Part shown: positions 1-8,750 of the stretch, piece after piece
Numbering within the stretch: position 1 is the first letter of the stretch
Layout: each line of letters begins with the position of its first letter
Assembly (NCBI RefSeq): GCF_004340665.1
Contig: NZ_SLWO01000006.1
Span: 124,001-188,000, forward strand
Direction of reading: 5' to 3'
DNA length: 64,000 nucleotides
Source: Pedobacter psychrotolerans
Lineage (GTDB): Bacteria > Bacteroidota > Bacteroidia > Sphingobacteriales > Sphingobacteriaceae
Position numbers and translations under genes: made by a program
The notes under the pieces: model-generated
What the model was told of the DNA's origin: nothing
Databases searched by the model: none
The model's input: the letters and a program-made list of their open reading frames with translations, nothing else

Positions 1-312
1 CCAGTCTACTAACTCTTCTGTTTCGGGCCGGGGTATTAATACATGCGGATTTACTTCAAATATGCCACCATAAAAATGTGCTACGCCCAAAATATGCTGA
101 ATCGGTTTGCCAATTTTTAAATCATTGAGAATGCTTAATAGTTTCTGAAGGTGAATAAAGGTGAGCAAAGTATCTTTAACCATTTTTACCTTTGCAGGTG
201 ATAGCCCTAAAACATGTTCAGCAGCTAAACTGAATAATGCTTCTGCCTCATCATCGCCATATATTGATTCCAGTTCAATTTTATATTGAGTTGCTAATGC
301 TCCTATTTTCAT
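1..312 (-). CDS. prmC: Release factor glutamine methyltransferase PrmC (HemK), N-terminal part
   Basis: PrmC methylates the glutamine of the GGQ motif in peptide-chain release factors, using SAM, in the cytoplasm. Translating the minus strand from the ATG at 310-312 gives 104 codons open to the window edge. The visible part is the N-terminal helical domain, with QHILGVAHFYG at about residues 73-83 and then HVLIPRPETEELVDW, the entry to the Rossmann methyltransferase domain that is diagnostic of PrmC/HemK. The SAM site and the catalytic NPPY motif lie outside the window. It is divergent from ribD across 80 bp. A weak -7 match, TAATTTTA, sits 5 nt before the ATG. Family call is strong; the gene is incomplete only because of the window boundary. 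Confidence 0.9.
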   Translation of the reverse strand, partial: MKIGALATQYKIELESIYGDDEAEALFSLAAEHVLGLSPAKVKMVKDTLLTFIHLQKLLSILNDLKIGKPIQHILGVAHFYGGIFEVNPHVLIPRPETEELVDW

Positions 313-379
313 TGTTGTAAAATTACTTAATTGCAACCATAACATTTCTACATTCATTTAATCGATCATTCATTTTTAT

Positions 380-387
380 TACTTTTG
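380..387 (+). promoter_or_regulatory. Bacteroidetes -7 box of ribD, abutting the start codon
   Basis: TACTTTTG matches the Bacteroidetes primary sigma -7 consensus TAnnTTTG and ends only 5 nt before the ribD ATG. With the usual short -7 to start-site spacing the transcript would begin at or within a few bases of the ATG, so ribD is probably leaderless. Start-site position is inferred, not seen. Confidence 0.55.
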
Positions 388-392
388 CCACA

Positions 393-1448
393 ATGAGCGA
401 TGAGTTTTACCTAAAAAGATGTTTGGAGTTAGCAGCACTGGCTATCGGAAATGTTAACCCCAATCCCATGGTAGGTTGTGTAATTGTTGCCGATGGAAAA
501 ATTATAGGCGAAGGATATCACCAGCAATATGGTCAGGCTCATGCAGAACCTAATGCAGTACGCCAAGTGATAGAGAGATTTGGAGCTGAAGCCGAACATT
601 TACTTAAAAAAGCTACTGCGTATGTGAATCTGGAACCTTGTGCTCATTTTGGAAAAACACCACCCTGTGCTGATCTTTTTGTCAAACATCAGCTTAAGAA
701 AGTGGTTATTGGAAACCGCGATCCCTTTGATGGTGTAGATGGTAAGGGAATAGAAAATTTAAAAAATGCAGGCATCGAAGTCATCAGCGGGGTTTTAGAT
801 GCAGAATGTAGATATTTTAACAGAAGATTTTTTACTAGAATTGAGCAAAAAAGACCTTATATCATTTTAAAATGGGCCGAAACGGCCAATGGTTATTTTG
901 CCACTAATGATGGCCACCAGAAGTGGATTAGCGGTGCACTGGCTAAGCGACTGGCGCATCAATGGCGTACAGAAGAAGACGCAATCTTAATTGGGAAACA
1001 GACAGCTTTAATGGATAATCCCCAACTCACATCTCGAGCGTTTCCTGGAAAAAACCCCATCCGTTTAGTCATTGATAAGAATCTGCAAATTCCGCTATCA
1101 AACAATATTTATAACGCTGCAGCGAAAACCATAATTTTTAATGAGATTAAAACTGATGTAATAGACAATATTCACTACATCCAAATGGAGGATATGCACT
1201 TTTATCTCGCTCAAAAAATAACTTTCCAACTCTACCTGATGGATATTCAATCTGTTATTATTGAAGGGGGTGCACAAATCCTTCGTCAATTTCTGGAAGC
1301 CAGTCTTTGGGATGAAGCGCGAATTTTTACTTCATCCGATAGTTGGAACGAAGGCGTTTCTTCACCCTCTATTAAAGGTAACTTGATTGAGCAAATAGAG
1401 ATTGAAAAGGATAAACTTTCTATTTATATAAATAATTTAAACAAATGA
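393..1448 (+). CDS. ribD: Bifunctional riboflavin biosynthesis protein RibD (deaminase/reductase)
   Basis: RibD performs two steps of riboflavin synthesis: deamination of the diaminopyrimidine made from GTP, then NADPH reduction of its ribose. The N-terminal cytidine-deaminase-like domain shows the zinc site: HAEPNAV at residues 50-56 (His50, catalytic Glu52) and PCAHFGKTPPC at 82-92 (Cys83, Cys92). The C-terminal RibD reductase domain runs from about residue 146 to the end. The 351 aa length is normal for the fusion. The ATG is 5 nt behind a TAnnTTTG box, which supports this start. The stop overlaps the next gene's ATG (ATGA), so the two are translationally coupled. Other riboflavin genes are not nearby. 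Confidence 0.95.
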   Translation: MSDEFYLKRCLELAALAIGNVNPNPMVGCVIVADGKIIGEGYHQQYGQAHAEPNAVRQVIERFGAEAEHLLKKATAYVNLEPCAHFGKTPPCADLFVKHQLKKVVIGNRDPFDGVDGKGIENLKNAGIEVISGVLDAECRYFNRRFFTRIEQKRPYIILKWAETANGYFATNDGHQKWISGALAKRLAHQWRTEEDAILIGKQTALMDNPQLTSRAFPGKNPIRLVIDKNLQIPLSNNIYNAAAKTIIFNEIKTDVIDNIHYIQMEDMHFYLAQKITFQLYLMDIQSVIIEGGAQILRQFLEASLWDEARIFTSSDSWNEGVSSPSIKGNLIEQIEIEKDKLSIYINNLNK

Positions 1449-2311
1449 TATACATTGTTTTAAGTGTTATCTGTAGCGTAACTGTAGCTGTTTTGTTAAA
1501 GTTGGCTAAGCGGTATCAGATTAATATTATTCAAGCGGTGACTGTTAATTATTTTACAGCTTTATCACTTTGTTTTCTATTCTTTAAACCTGATGTGCGT
1601 CTGCTTACAACAGCGGCACCATGGCCTATATATATTGCACTAGCCGTATTGCTTCCATCGATCTTTCTTGTGCTTGCAGCATCGGTAAAAAAACTAGGCA
1701 TCGTTAAAACTGATATTGCCCAACGCTTATCCTTATTCATCCCAATTTTAGCCGCATATTTTATATTTAGAGAAGGATTTAATGAATATAAACTCATTGG
1801 GTTAGCAATAGGATTCCTGGCTATCATATTAACCTTTGTCCGAAAATCGGAGAAGGAAACTTCATCCAAACACTGGATTTATCCCATTGCAGTCTTTATT
1901 GGTTTTGGCATTATTGATATACTATTTAAGCAAATAGCTTTATATAAAGATCTACCTTACACCACTTCTCTTTTTACCGTTTTTGCATTGGCTTTTGTCG
2001 TATCAATGGCTATTGTAATTTTTATGGTTATCGCCAGGAAAACCAAATTACAACTGGTTAATCTGGCTTGCGGACTTATTTTAGGCTTCTTTAATTTCGG
2101 AAATATTCTATTTTACATGAAAGCACACAAGGCTTTGGCCGAAAATCCATCTACAGTATTTGCAGCGATGAACATGGGTGTAATTGTGCTAGGTAGCTTA
2201 ATTGGAATTATCATTTTCAAAGAGAAGTTGAGCAAACTGAATTACGTTGGTATTTTTTTGGCCTTAGTGGCCGTTATATTTATTACTTTATCACAAAATG
2301 CTATTCGATAA
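1445..2311 (+). CDS. EamA/DMT-family transporter
   Basis: This is a 288 aa integral inner-membrane protein of the drug/metabolite transporter superfamily. Hydropathy read by eye gives about ten membrane segments arranged as two EamA-type halves. The C-terminal half has the usual tail, in which a helix with MNMGVIVLGSLIGI is followed by FKEKLSKLNYVGI and a last helix. Family members export amino acids or other small metabolites; the substrate cannot be read from the sequence. The start overlaps the ribD stop by 4 nt (ATGA) and its 3' end overlaps the next gene by 14 nt, so ribD, this gene and the YigZ gene form one operon. A flavin-related substrate would be pure guesswork. Confidence 0.82.
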   Translation: MIYIVLSVICSVTVAVLLKLAKRYQINIIQAVTVNYFTALSLCFLFFKPDVRLLTTAAPWPIYIALAVLLPSIFLVLAASVKKLGIVKTDIAQRLSLFIPILAAYFIFREGFNEYKLIGLAIGFLAIILTFVRKSEKETSSKHWIYPIAVFIGFGIIDILFKQIALYKDLPYTTSLFTVFALAFVVSMAIVIFMVIARKTKLQLVNLACGLILGFFNFGNILFYMKAHKALAENPSTVFAAMNMGVIVLGSLIGIIIFKEKLSKLNYVGIFLALVAVIFITLSQNAIR

Positions 2312-2912
2312 TTCTTATAAAACGATAGAAGGTACTTCAGAGGGTATTTTCCGTGATAAAGGAAGTAAGTTTTTAGCTTATGCTTATCCAATCCGATCGG
2401 AAGATGAAGTTAAACCCATTATTGTAAAACTTAAGGCAGAACATATTAAGGCTAATCATTTCTGTTATGCATATCGTTTAACAACTGATCGTTCGGTGTT
2501 TAGGATAAATGATGATGGCGAACCATCAGGAACTGCCGGCCGGCCGATTTTAAACTGCTTATTATCAGAAGACCTCACTAATATTTTAATCGTGGTGGTG
2601 CGATACTTTGGTGGCACTTTACTAGGTGTACCAGGTTTAATTAATGCTTACAAAAACGCTAGTTTAGAGGCAATTAAAGAAAGTAAAGTTATTGCTAAAA
2701 CAGTAAATGATGTTTATGAGGTGTATTTTGATTACCTGCAAATGAATGATGTTATGAAGCTGGTAAAGGATGAAAATCTGCAGGTTTTGGCACAACAGTT
2801 TGATACACACTGTAGCTTAAAATTTGAGGTGAGAAAGTCTCACCTGAATCAGGTTTTGAGTAGATTTGATAAAATTGAGCAGGTAAAACTTAAATATTTG
2901 CAAACCATTTAA
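2298..2912 (+). CDS. YigZ/IMPACT family protein
   Basis: This 204 aa protein has the two-domain layout of bacterial YigZ: an N-terminal UPF0029/IMPACT domain and a C-terminal ferredoxin-like DUF1949 domain. Diagnostic segments are DKGSKFLAYAYPI (about residues 20-32), a KANHFCYAYRL stretch (about 53-63), DDGEPSGTAGRPIL (about 73-86) and VVVRYFGGTLLGVPGL (about 98-113). YigZ/IMPACT proteins are linked to translation control in eukaryotes, while the bacterial role is unsettled. The start lies inside the end of the EamA gene (14 nt overlap). No odd features; the length is typical. Confidence 0.88.
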   Translation: MLFDNSYKTIEGTSEGIFRDKGSKFLAYAYPIRSEDEVKPIIVKLKAEHIKANHFCYAYRLTTDRSVFRINDDGEPSGTAGRPILNCLLSEDLTNILIVVVRYFGGTLLGVPGLINAYKNASLEAIKESKVIAKTVNDVYEVYFDYLQMNDVMKLVKDENLQVLAQQFDTHCSLKFEVRKSHLNQVLSRFDKIEQVKLKYLQTI

Positions 2913-2936
2913 GCAGTGGCATAAAACTTATTACAT

Positions 2937-3797
2937 ATGAAAATTGCAGAAAGCGACTTAATTATTAATCCTGACGGAAGCATTTATCACCTCAATTTAT
3001 TGCCAGGCGATATCGCCGAGAATATCATTACCGTTGGCGATCCCGATCGTGTAAGTGATGTGAGTAAATACTTTGATCGCATTGAATATAAAAAGGGAAA
3101 ACGTGAATTCATTACCCATACTGGCTATGTTGGAAAAAAGCGTATTACAGTTATTTCCACTGGTATTGGTACAGATAATATTGACATTGTTTTCAATGAA
3201 TTGGATGCTTTGGTTAATATTGATTTTAACACGAGGGAAGTAAAAAAATCATTGACATCACTTAACATTATCCGGGTTGGAACATCGGGTGCTGTTCAGC
3301 CAGACATCCCTATGGGAACAATTTTAGCTTCATCACATGGTTTGGGAATGGATGCGTTAATGAATTTTTATCTTAGCCAGCCATCAGCAGAAGAAAGCTA
3401 TTTATTGTCTGCTATTCAAATGCACTTTGGCCATTTAAAACATATTCATCCATATTTAACTGCTGCCGATGAATCATTATTGAATACCGTAGGAAAAGAT
3501 TTACCAAAGGGAATTACGGTAACTGCTCCAGGCTTCTACGCCCCTCAGGGAAGAATGGTCAGGGCAAAAAATGCGGTTCCTGATTTTATTAAACTGATTA
3601 ATAGTTTTAACAGCAACCAGCATCGCATTACCAACCTCGAAATGGAGACTGCGGGGATATATGCACTTGCTCGTGTCCTCGGACATAAAGCGCTATCCAT
3701 TAATGCCATCTTGGCAAGTCGTGTTAAATTTGAATTTAGCCAAGATCCGCAAAAGATTGTAGATCAGGCCATCAGATTGGTTTTAGAAAGAATTTAA
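2937..3797 (+). CDS. Nucleoside phosphorylase (uridine-phosphorylase-like)
   Basis: The 286 aa protein belongs to the purine/uridine phosphorylase family (PNP_UDP_1), which splits nucleosides with phosphate into free base and ribose-1-phosphate. Family motifs seen are GDPDRV near residue 33 (phosphate loop), a GIGTDNIDIVFNELDAL segment in which the GIGT loop is typical, GTSGAVQPDIPMGT, and MET within NLEMETAGIYALA, the ribose- and base-contacting motif. Base specificity is uncertain. The gene follows the YigZ gene by 24 nt in the same direction and ends just before a strong hairpin, so it is probably the last gene of the ribD operon. Confidence 0.85.
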   Translation: MKIAESDLIINPDGSIYHLNLLPGDIAENIITVGDPDRVSDVSKYFDRIEYKKGKREFITHTGYVGKKRITVISTGIGTDNIDIVFNELDALVNIDFNTREVKKSLTSLNIIRVGTSGAVQPDIPMGTILASSHGLGMDALMNFYLSQPSAEESYLLSAIQMHFGHLKHIHPYLTAADESLLNTVGKDLPKGITVTAPGFYAPQGRMVRAKNAVPDFIKLINSFNSNQHRITNLEMETAGIYALARVLGHKALSINAILASRVKFEFSQDPQKIVDQAIRLVLERI

Positions 3798-3798
3798 G

Positions 3799-3838
3799 AT
3801 TTAACCCACCTAGATCAAAAAACACAGGTGGGTTAAAT
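3799..3838. terminator. Bidirectional terminator between convergent genes
   Basis: A perfect 13-bp inverted repeat (3799-3811 with 3826-3838, loop 14 nt) lies between the convergent phosphorylase and DUF1398 genes. The stem is flanked by A/T runs on both sides, so it can end transcripts from either strand. Confidence 0.8.
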
Positions 3839-3845
3839 TTATTAA

Positions 3846-4241
3846 TCAGATCGAGGAAATATTTTCCTTTAAAAGTTCGTTTCCTTCACTATTTAGATAT
3901 GTACAAGTCATGTCTTCCAGATCGGTAATCCACTTTTCAACCCCGGCATCTGCAGCTTGTTTACAAAAGGTAATGTAATCTGTTTCACCTTTTTGATGAA
4001 TTTCCAAGGCATGTGTCAATTTCTCTTCGGAAGATTCTTCATTAACCACCAATTCCGGATACTCTTCCGGACTTATCTGTAATACCTGATTATCGCTATC
4101 GAAGTAAACAGACAAACCATTGGAAACATACACATCATTTCTAATCACGCCCATTGTTTTTATTTCCTTTATAAACTGAGGAAAATCTGAACCTTTTGTG
4201 ATTTTTGATTCCGCTGCCTGAATATCTTCTTTAGTAACCAT
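3846..4241 (-). CDS. DUF1398 family protein
   Basis: This is a 131 aa soluble acidic protein with no signal peptide or membrane segment. The pattern of an N-terminal helix, then V.VSNGLSVYFDSDNQVLQI (around residues 38-56) and a C-terminal helical half ending in WITDLEDMTCTYLNSEG, matches the DUF1398 family (E. coli YbcV-like). Its biochemical role is unknown. It sits 2 nt behind galM on the same strand, so it is probably co-transcribed with the galactose gene. Whether it takes part in sugar metabolism is not shown by the sequence. Confidence 0.7.
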   Translation of the reverse strand: MVTKEDIQAAESKITKGSDFPQFIKEIKTMGVIRNDVYVSNGLSVYFDSDNQVLQISPEEYPELVVNEESSEEKLTHALEIHQKGETDYITFCKQAADAGVEKWITDLEDMTCTYLNSEGNELLKENISSI

Positions 4242-4243
4242 AT

Positions 4244-5290
4244 TTATTGATTTAATGAAACTTTATAAATTGTAGTTTGCGTATACAAATCTTCGGGTTG
4301 AAGGATGGTATTTGGAAATTCAGAAATATTAACTGCATTTGGATGGTGCTGTGTTTCTACACAAAAGGCATCAAAACCCACATAGTCCCTTCCACCCTTT
4401 CCATTTTTCACCTCTAAATACTTAGCAGTGTATAAATGTGCAATTGGTTCTGTAGTGTATACGCTTAAAGTTAAACCACTGTTTGCTTCGATTGTTCTAC
4501 TGGCTAAAGAAAGATCTCCATATGTTTTATCTAACACAAAGGATTGATCATAACCAGTGCTTTCATCCCAATCTTTGCCAATTTCTTTCATCACCGTAAA
4601 ATCAAGCGGTGTATCTGCAACAGGGATTAATTTTCCGGTTACCGAATAACCTTCATCCTGCTCAAGATAATGTGATGCGAAGATTTGTTGTTGATGTTTG
4701 CATACATTTCCACCATTTAGTGCTAAGTTAAAATAGCCATGATGCGTTAAGTTAATTGGAGTTGCTGCATCGGTTTCAGCTTCATAACTCAAGATCAGTT
4801 CATTATTTTCAGTCAATTCAAAAGTTAAATCAACAATTAAATTACCAGGGAAATGCTCCTCATCATCAACACTTTCATATTGTAAAGTTACTGCGTTTAA
4901 ATTTTCATCAAGATCAACGATATCCCAAACTTTTCTATCAAAACCCACTAAACCACCATGTAAAGTGCTATCATCTGTGTTCAAATCCAGCTGATAATGT
5001 TCTTCTCCAATTGAAAACTTACCACCTTTAATTCGATTGGCATATCGACCAATTACAGCACCTAAATAAGGATATTCAGTCAAATATGCTGGATCGGTGT
5101 ATTGCTCAAACGTATCAAATCCAAGTACAATATCCTGTTTTTCGCCATGGATATTTTCGACAATAAATTGGTTAATGATTGCACCATAGTTGAATATCTT
5201 CACGTAAGTGCCTTTGCTATTGGTTAGTTCGATGGCGAAGACCTCTTCATCATCAATAAATTTACCTGTTGATATTTGCTGAACGCTCAT
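4244..5290 (-). CDS. galM: Aldose 1-epimerase (galactose mutarotase)
   Basis: GalM interconverts alpha and beta galactose, giving GalK its substrate. The 348 aa protein shows the family's substrate-binding residues in context: GAVIGRYANRIKGG (arginine motif), THHGYFNLAL (catalytic His region), GYDQSFVLD and the C-terminal FCVETQHHPNAVN with the catalytic Glu. The start is placed at the ATG 5288-5290 (MSVQQ), not at the upstream in-frame codon that would add 14 residues. The mature family begins here and a -7-like TAAGTTAC lies just upstream of it. galM is divergent from galK across 76 bp, a compact galactose locus. No secretion signal is seen, so the enzyme should be cytoplasmic. Confidence 0.9.
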   Translation of the reverse strand: MSVQQISTGKFIDDEEVFAIELTNSKGTYVKIFNYGAIINQFIVENIHGEKQDIVLGFDTFEQYTDPAYLTEYPYLGAVIGRYANRIKGGKFSIGEEHYQLDLNTDDSTLHGGLVGFDRKVWDIVDLDENLNAVTLQYESVDDEEHFPGNLIVDLTFELTENNELILSYEAETDAATPINLTHHGYFNLALNGGNVCKHQQQIFASHYLEQDEGYSVTGKLIPVADTPLDFTVMKEIGKDWDESTGYDQSFVLDKTYGDLSLASRTIEANSGLTLSVYTTEPIAHLYTAKYLEVKNGKGGRDYVGFDAFCVETQHHPNAVNISEFPNTILQPEDLYTQTTIYKVSLNQ

Positions 5291-5366
5291 AAATTGTAAC
5301 TTAGGGCTTTTGTTTATAAACAAACATACCATTATTAGTTGCTTTTAATAAAATATTTTTAGCCAA

Positions 5367-6518
5367 ATGAAGATTGAACTCACACAAAAATTTATAGAAC
5401 TATACCATAAAAATCCTGATTCAGTTTATTTTACGCCGGGACGTGTTAATCTGATAGGCGAACATATTGATTACAATGGTGGCTTGGTGATGCCTTGCGC
5501 CATTACATTAGGTACATGGCTGGCTATTTCACCTAACAACAATGGTGAATACAACATGAGCAGTTTAAATTTTGAAAATAACTTAACTGTTGAAGCTTCC
5601 AAAACACATGATAAAAATGGAAGCCACTGGGCAAACTATCCAATAGGTATAATTAATGAATTTCTTAAAGATGGTAAAGATATTCCTGGACTGGACTTTC
5701 TTTTCTTTGGAAACATTCCGATTGGTTCTGGCCTATCATCTTCTGCTTCTATTGAAATTGCAACTGCATTCGCTTTGAATGACTATTTCAATCTGGGTTA
5801 TGATAGAGTCGATCTGGTGAAGATGGCTAAACGCGTAGAAAATGATTTTATCGGATTGAACTCCGGGATTATGGATCAGTTTGCGGTTGCCTTTGGAGAA
5901 AAAGATAAAGCTATTGTACTCGACTGTGAAACGCTAAAATATAAAATGGTTGATGTAGATTTAGGAAACTATGTTTTGGCCATTATTAACACCAACAAAC
6001 CACGGGAACTGGCGGACTCTAAATACAATGAGCGTGTTGCCGAATGCCAGACAGCGTTGACCCTGTTAAATAAAGAAATTACGCTTCACTATCTTTGTGA
6101 GCTTACTGCTGAAAAATTAGCTTTACACAGTCATTTGATTGAAGACGAAATAATATTAAATCGTGCCACCCATGTTATTAAAGAAAACGACCGGGTTCAT
6201 CAGGCAGCTAAAGCGCTTAATAGTGTCGATTTAGAAGAATTTGGTCGTTTAATGTATGCTTCCCATCAATCTCTAAGAGTACTTTATGAAGTAAGTGGTA
6301 AAGAACTGGACACCGTTGTAGATTATTGTTTAACAGATGAACATGTAATAGGCGCAAGAATGACGGGAGCTGGATTTGGTGGGTGTGCAATTGCATTACT
6401 TGAAAAAGGGTTCGAAGAAGATTTTGCTAAAAAACTGACAGATTATTATGTAAATCAGATCGGTTATCCTGCTGCAATCTATATTAGCGAAATTGGTAAC
6501 GGACCAATAAAACTTTAA
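5367..6518 (+). CDS. galK: Galactokinase
   Basis: GalK phosphorylates alpha-D-galactose with ATP as the entry to the Leloir pathway. All three GHMP-kinase motifs are present in the 383 aa protein: GRVNLIGEHIDYNGG at 25-39 (galactokinase signature), GSGLSSSAS at 120-128 (ATP loop) and GARMTGAGFGGCAIAL near the C terminus. The catalytic Asp is in NSGIMDQF (D170). The ATG is 5 nt after TATTTTTA, an imperfect TAnnTTTG box, suggesting a very short leader. It is divergent from galM; galT and galE are not in the window. Confidence 0.95.
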   Translation: MKIELTQKFIELYHKNPDSVYFTPGRVNLIGEHIDYNGGLVMPCAITLGTWLAISPNNNGEYNMSSLNFENNLTVEASKTHDKNGSHWANYPIGIINEFLKDGKDIPGLDFLFFGNIPIGSGLSSSASIEIATAFALNDYFNLGYDRVDLVKMAKRVENDFIGLNSGIMDQFAVAFGEKDKAIVLDCETLKYKMVDVDLGNYVLAIINTNKPRELADSKYNERVAECQTALTLLNKEITLHYLCELTAEKLALHSHLIEDEIILNRATHVIKENDRVHQAAKALNSVDLEEFGRLMYASHQSLRVLYEVSGKELDTVVDYCLTDEHVIGARMTGAGFGGCAIALLEKGFEEDFAKKLTDYYVNQIGYPAAIYISEIGNGPIKL

Positions 6519-6563
6519 ATAATAACTTATTATTAATAATGACCATGAGGTGTATATCCATAC

Positions 6564-7109
6564 ATGTCGAAGTATAACATGAGAAAATTAAAATTAGACG
6601 AGTTAAACCGTCCGGATATTGAAGCGTTTAAAGCACAGGATAAATTGCCTGTAGTAGTGGTTTTAGATAATGTTCGCAGTATGCATAATGTCGGCTCAAT
6701 ATTTCGTACTGCAGATGGTTTTGCTTTAGAGAAAGTAATATTATGTGGTATTACGGCTCAACCACCACATCGCGAAATTGAAAAAACAGCCTTAGGTGCG
6801 ACTCAATCAGTAGATTGGGTTCATTATCCAGACACTGTTTCGGCGGTGGAAGATTTAAAAATAAATGGTTACGAAATTGTGGCGATTGAACAAGCAGAAA
6901 ACAGTACCATGCTTAATACCTTTATCCCAGATCAGCATAAAAAGTACGCCTTAATTTTTGGCAATGAAGTAGATGGCGTGAGTGATGAGGTGATGAGTAA
7001 AATCGACGAATGTATCGAAATTCCGCAGTTTGGTACTAAACACTCCTTCAACATTGTCATTTCCGCAGGAATAGTTTTCTGGGATTTTTTTGCAAAATTG
7101 AGGCTTTAG
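6564..7109 (+). CDS. TrmH/SpoU-family RNA 2'-O-methyltransferase
   Basis: This 181 aa protein has the SPOUT knot motifs: motif 1 NVRSMHNVGSIFRTADGFAL (about residues 36-55, with the catalytic Arg), motif 2 FGNEVDGVSDEVM near 132-144 and motif 3 IPQFGTKHSFNIVISAGIV near 151-169. Such enzymes add a 2'-O-methyl to ribose in tRNA or rRNA using SAM. The lack of an extra N-terminal substrate domain makes a small TrmH/TrmL-type tRNA enzyme likely, but the exact target is unknown. Translation could also begin at the second Met (MRKLKLDE), five codons in. It follows galK by 45 bp. Confidence 0.85.
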   Translation: MSKYNMRKLKLDELNRPDIEAFKAQDKLPVVVVLDNVRSMHNVGSIFRTADGFALEKVILCGITAQPPHREIEKTALGATQSVDWVHYPDTVSAVEDLKINGYEIVAIEQAENSTMLNTFIPDQHKKYALIFGNEVDGVSDEVMSKIDECIEIPQFGTKHSFNIVISAGIVFWDFFAKLRL

Positions 7110-7342
7110 TTTAGGCGTATTTATGGAAATATATTCTTTCACAATTAACGCTTGTATAGAAAACTATACGGTTTATACCCAATTATTAATGTTAACGTAA
7201 CATTTTTGTGCATTTATTTTTACATCCTAATCTTCTGATTCATTGATAATTGCCATATCTGATAAACTTTGGCAAGGTTTTTTCTTAGGAGTGACCAAAC
7301 AGTAATATGGAAAATGCTGTTTAACAACTATAAAATAAAGAA

Positions 7343-8623
7343 ATGAATACGAGAATTACTAAATCAGCAATGTTGATTGCATTATTGGGATTATCATCAC
7401 AATTATTTGCACAAGAATCAACGCCAACTACATCAGGTAGATTTGGCAAACAATCATTAAGAACCTGGAGCGTTGGTGCTCAGGGTGGTATTTTTAGCCA
7501 AAACACTATTTTAGGTGGTGGAAGCGTTACCGCAAGAGAATTTAAAAGTATCGGTTACGGTGCTTTCGTTAAAAAACAAATCTTACCAGCTTTAGGCTTA
7601 CAGGCAGACTTTTTACGTGGTGAAATGAAAACCATTGTAGCGCCAAACGTAGAACAGAAAAACAGCATCAACTGGGCTGGATCATTAACAGCAGTATTAA
7701 ACATCGCTAACTTCAGCTTAAATACTGAAAACGCTGTATTAATTCCTTATATCAAAGCGGGTGCTGGTTACATGGCATCTGATTCTCAGGTTGGAACTAC
7801 ACAAGTTTTTGCAGATAGAGAAGGTTGGTATATCCCTACTGGAGTTGGATTTAAATTTGGTGTGTCAAAAGGAATTAATATTGATTTAGGTTACGATATC
7901 AATTTTATCAAATCATCACCAACTGTTAAAAGTGCTTACAACGAAAGTAGATACTCTTACTCTCACGTAGGTTTAGAATTTGCTTTAGGTAACAAAGAAA
8001 ATTCACAGTTGCAAAACTATAGCGCTATTGCGGATCTTCGCAAACAAAGTGCTGAAGAAAGTGCTGAGTTAAGAAGAGCATTATCTACTGCTGAGCAAAA
8101 TGCACAACGTGATAGAGATCAATATGCTAAAGATATGGCTGATGATGATAATGATGGTGTAGCGAACAAATTTGACAAATGTCCTGGTACTGGAGCAGCA
8201 ACTGTTGTTGATGGTTCTGGTTGCCCAATCAAAGTTCAACGTGAAATTATCAGAGAAACTAAAGTAATCACTGAAGAAGATCGTAAAGTAGTTAAAGATG
8301 CAATTTCTAACTTAGAATTTGATTTAGGTAAATCTACTATTCGTTCTAAATCATATGCAAGCTTAAACAGAGTTGCGGGTTTATTGGTAGATAAAAACTT
8401 TAGCTTAAAATTAGCTGGTCACACAGATAACACTGGTGGTAGAGAATTAAACTTACGTTTATCTAAAGAAAGAGCAGAATCTGTAAAAGCTTATTTAGTA
8501 TCTCAAGGTGCTAATGCTTCTAGAATCGAAGCTACTGGTTACGGTCCTGATCAACCAATTTCTTCTAACAAAACTGCGACTGGTCGTCAAGAAAACCGTC
8601 GTGTAGAATTTACATTATACTAG
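7343..8623 (+). CDS. OmpA-family outer-membrane porin with TSP3 repeat
   Basis: This is a major outer-membrane protein that anchors the membrane to peptidoglycan. The 426 aa chain has a signal peptide (about residues 1-23, cleaved after LFA). An N-terminal beta-barrel domain (about 30-215) has alternating aromatic strands. Next come a charged linker, a calcium-binding thrombospondin type-3 stretch (DDDNDGVANKFDKCPGTG, about 257-274) and a C-terminal OmpA domain with GHTDNTGGRELNLRLSKERA. Codon choice is narrow (AAA, TTA, GGT, AAC repeated), as in strongly expressed genes. A 233-bp upstream gap leaves room for a long 5' leader. A clear terminator follows. It is monocistronic. Confidence 0.93.
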   Translation: MNTRITKSAMLIALLGLSSQLFAQESTPTTSGRFGKQSLRTWSVGAQGGIFSQNTILGGGSVTAREFKSIGYGAFVKKQILPALGLQADFLRGEMKTIVAPNVEQKNSINWAGSLTAVLNIANFSLNTENAVLIPYIKAGAGYMASDSQVGTTQVFADREGWYIPTGVGFKFGVSKGINIDLGYDINFIKSSPTVKSAYNESRYSYSHVGLEFALGNKENSQLQNYSAIADLRKQSAEESAELRRALSTAEQNAQRDRDQYAKDMADDDNDGVANKFDKCPGTGAATVVDGSGCPIKVQREIIRETKVITEEDRKVVKDAISNLEFDLGKSTIRSKSYASLNRVAGLLVDKNFSLKLAGHTDNTGGRELNLRLSKERAESVKAYLVSQGANASRIEATGYGPDQPISSNKTATGRQENRRVEFTLY

Positions 8624-8643
8624 TCAATAGTAAAATGAAATAG

Positions 8644-8673
8644 AAAAGCCCCGATGAAAATCGGGGCTTTTTA
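8644..8673 (+). terminator. Rho-independent terminator of the OmpA gene
   Basis: A 12-bp GC-rich stem (8644-8655 with 8660-8671) with a GAAA tetraloop and T tract lies 20 bp after the OmpA-family stop. The neighbouring gene is convergent, so it could also stop that transcript. Confidence 0.9.
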
Positions 8674-8750
8674 CATTTAATAACTTTTCATTATTGCAAG
8701 ATTGACAGGAAGTAATCTTTACATTATAGATTTGCAATGGCTATTGGTAA

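Noticed and set aside
4756..5031. 91-codon frame antisense to galM
   Set aside because: Shadow of a well-conserved enzyme; His/Gln-rich composition and no regulatory signals.
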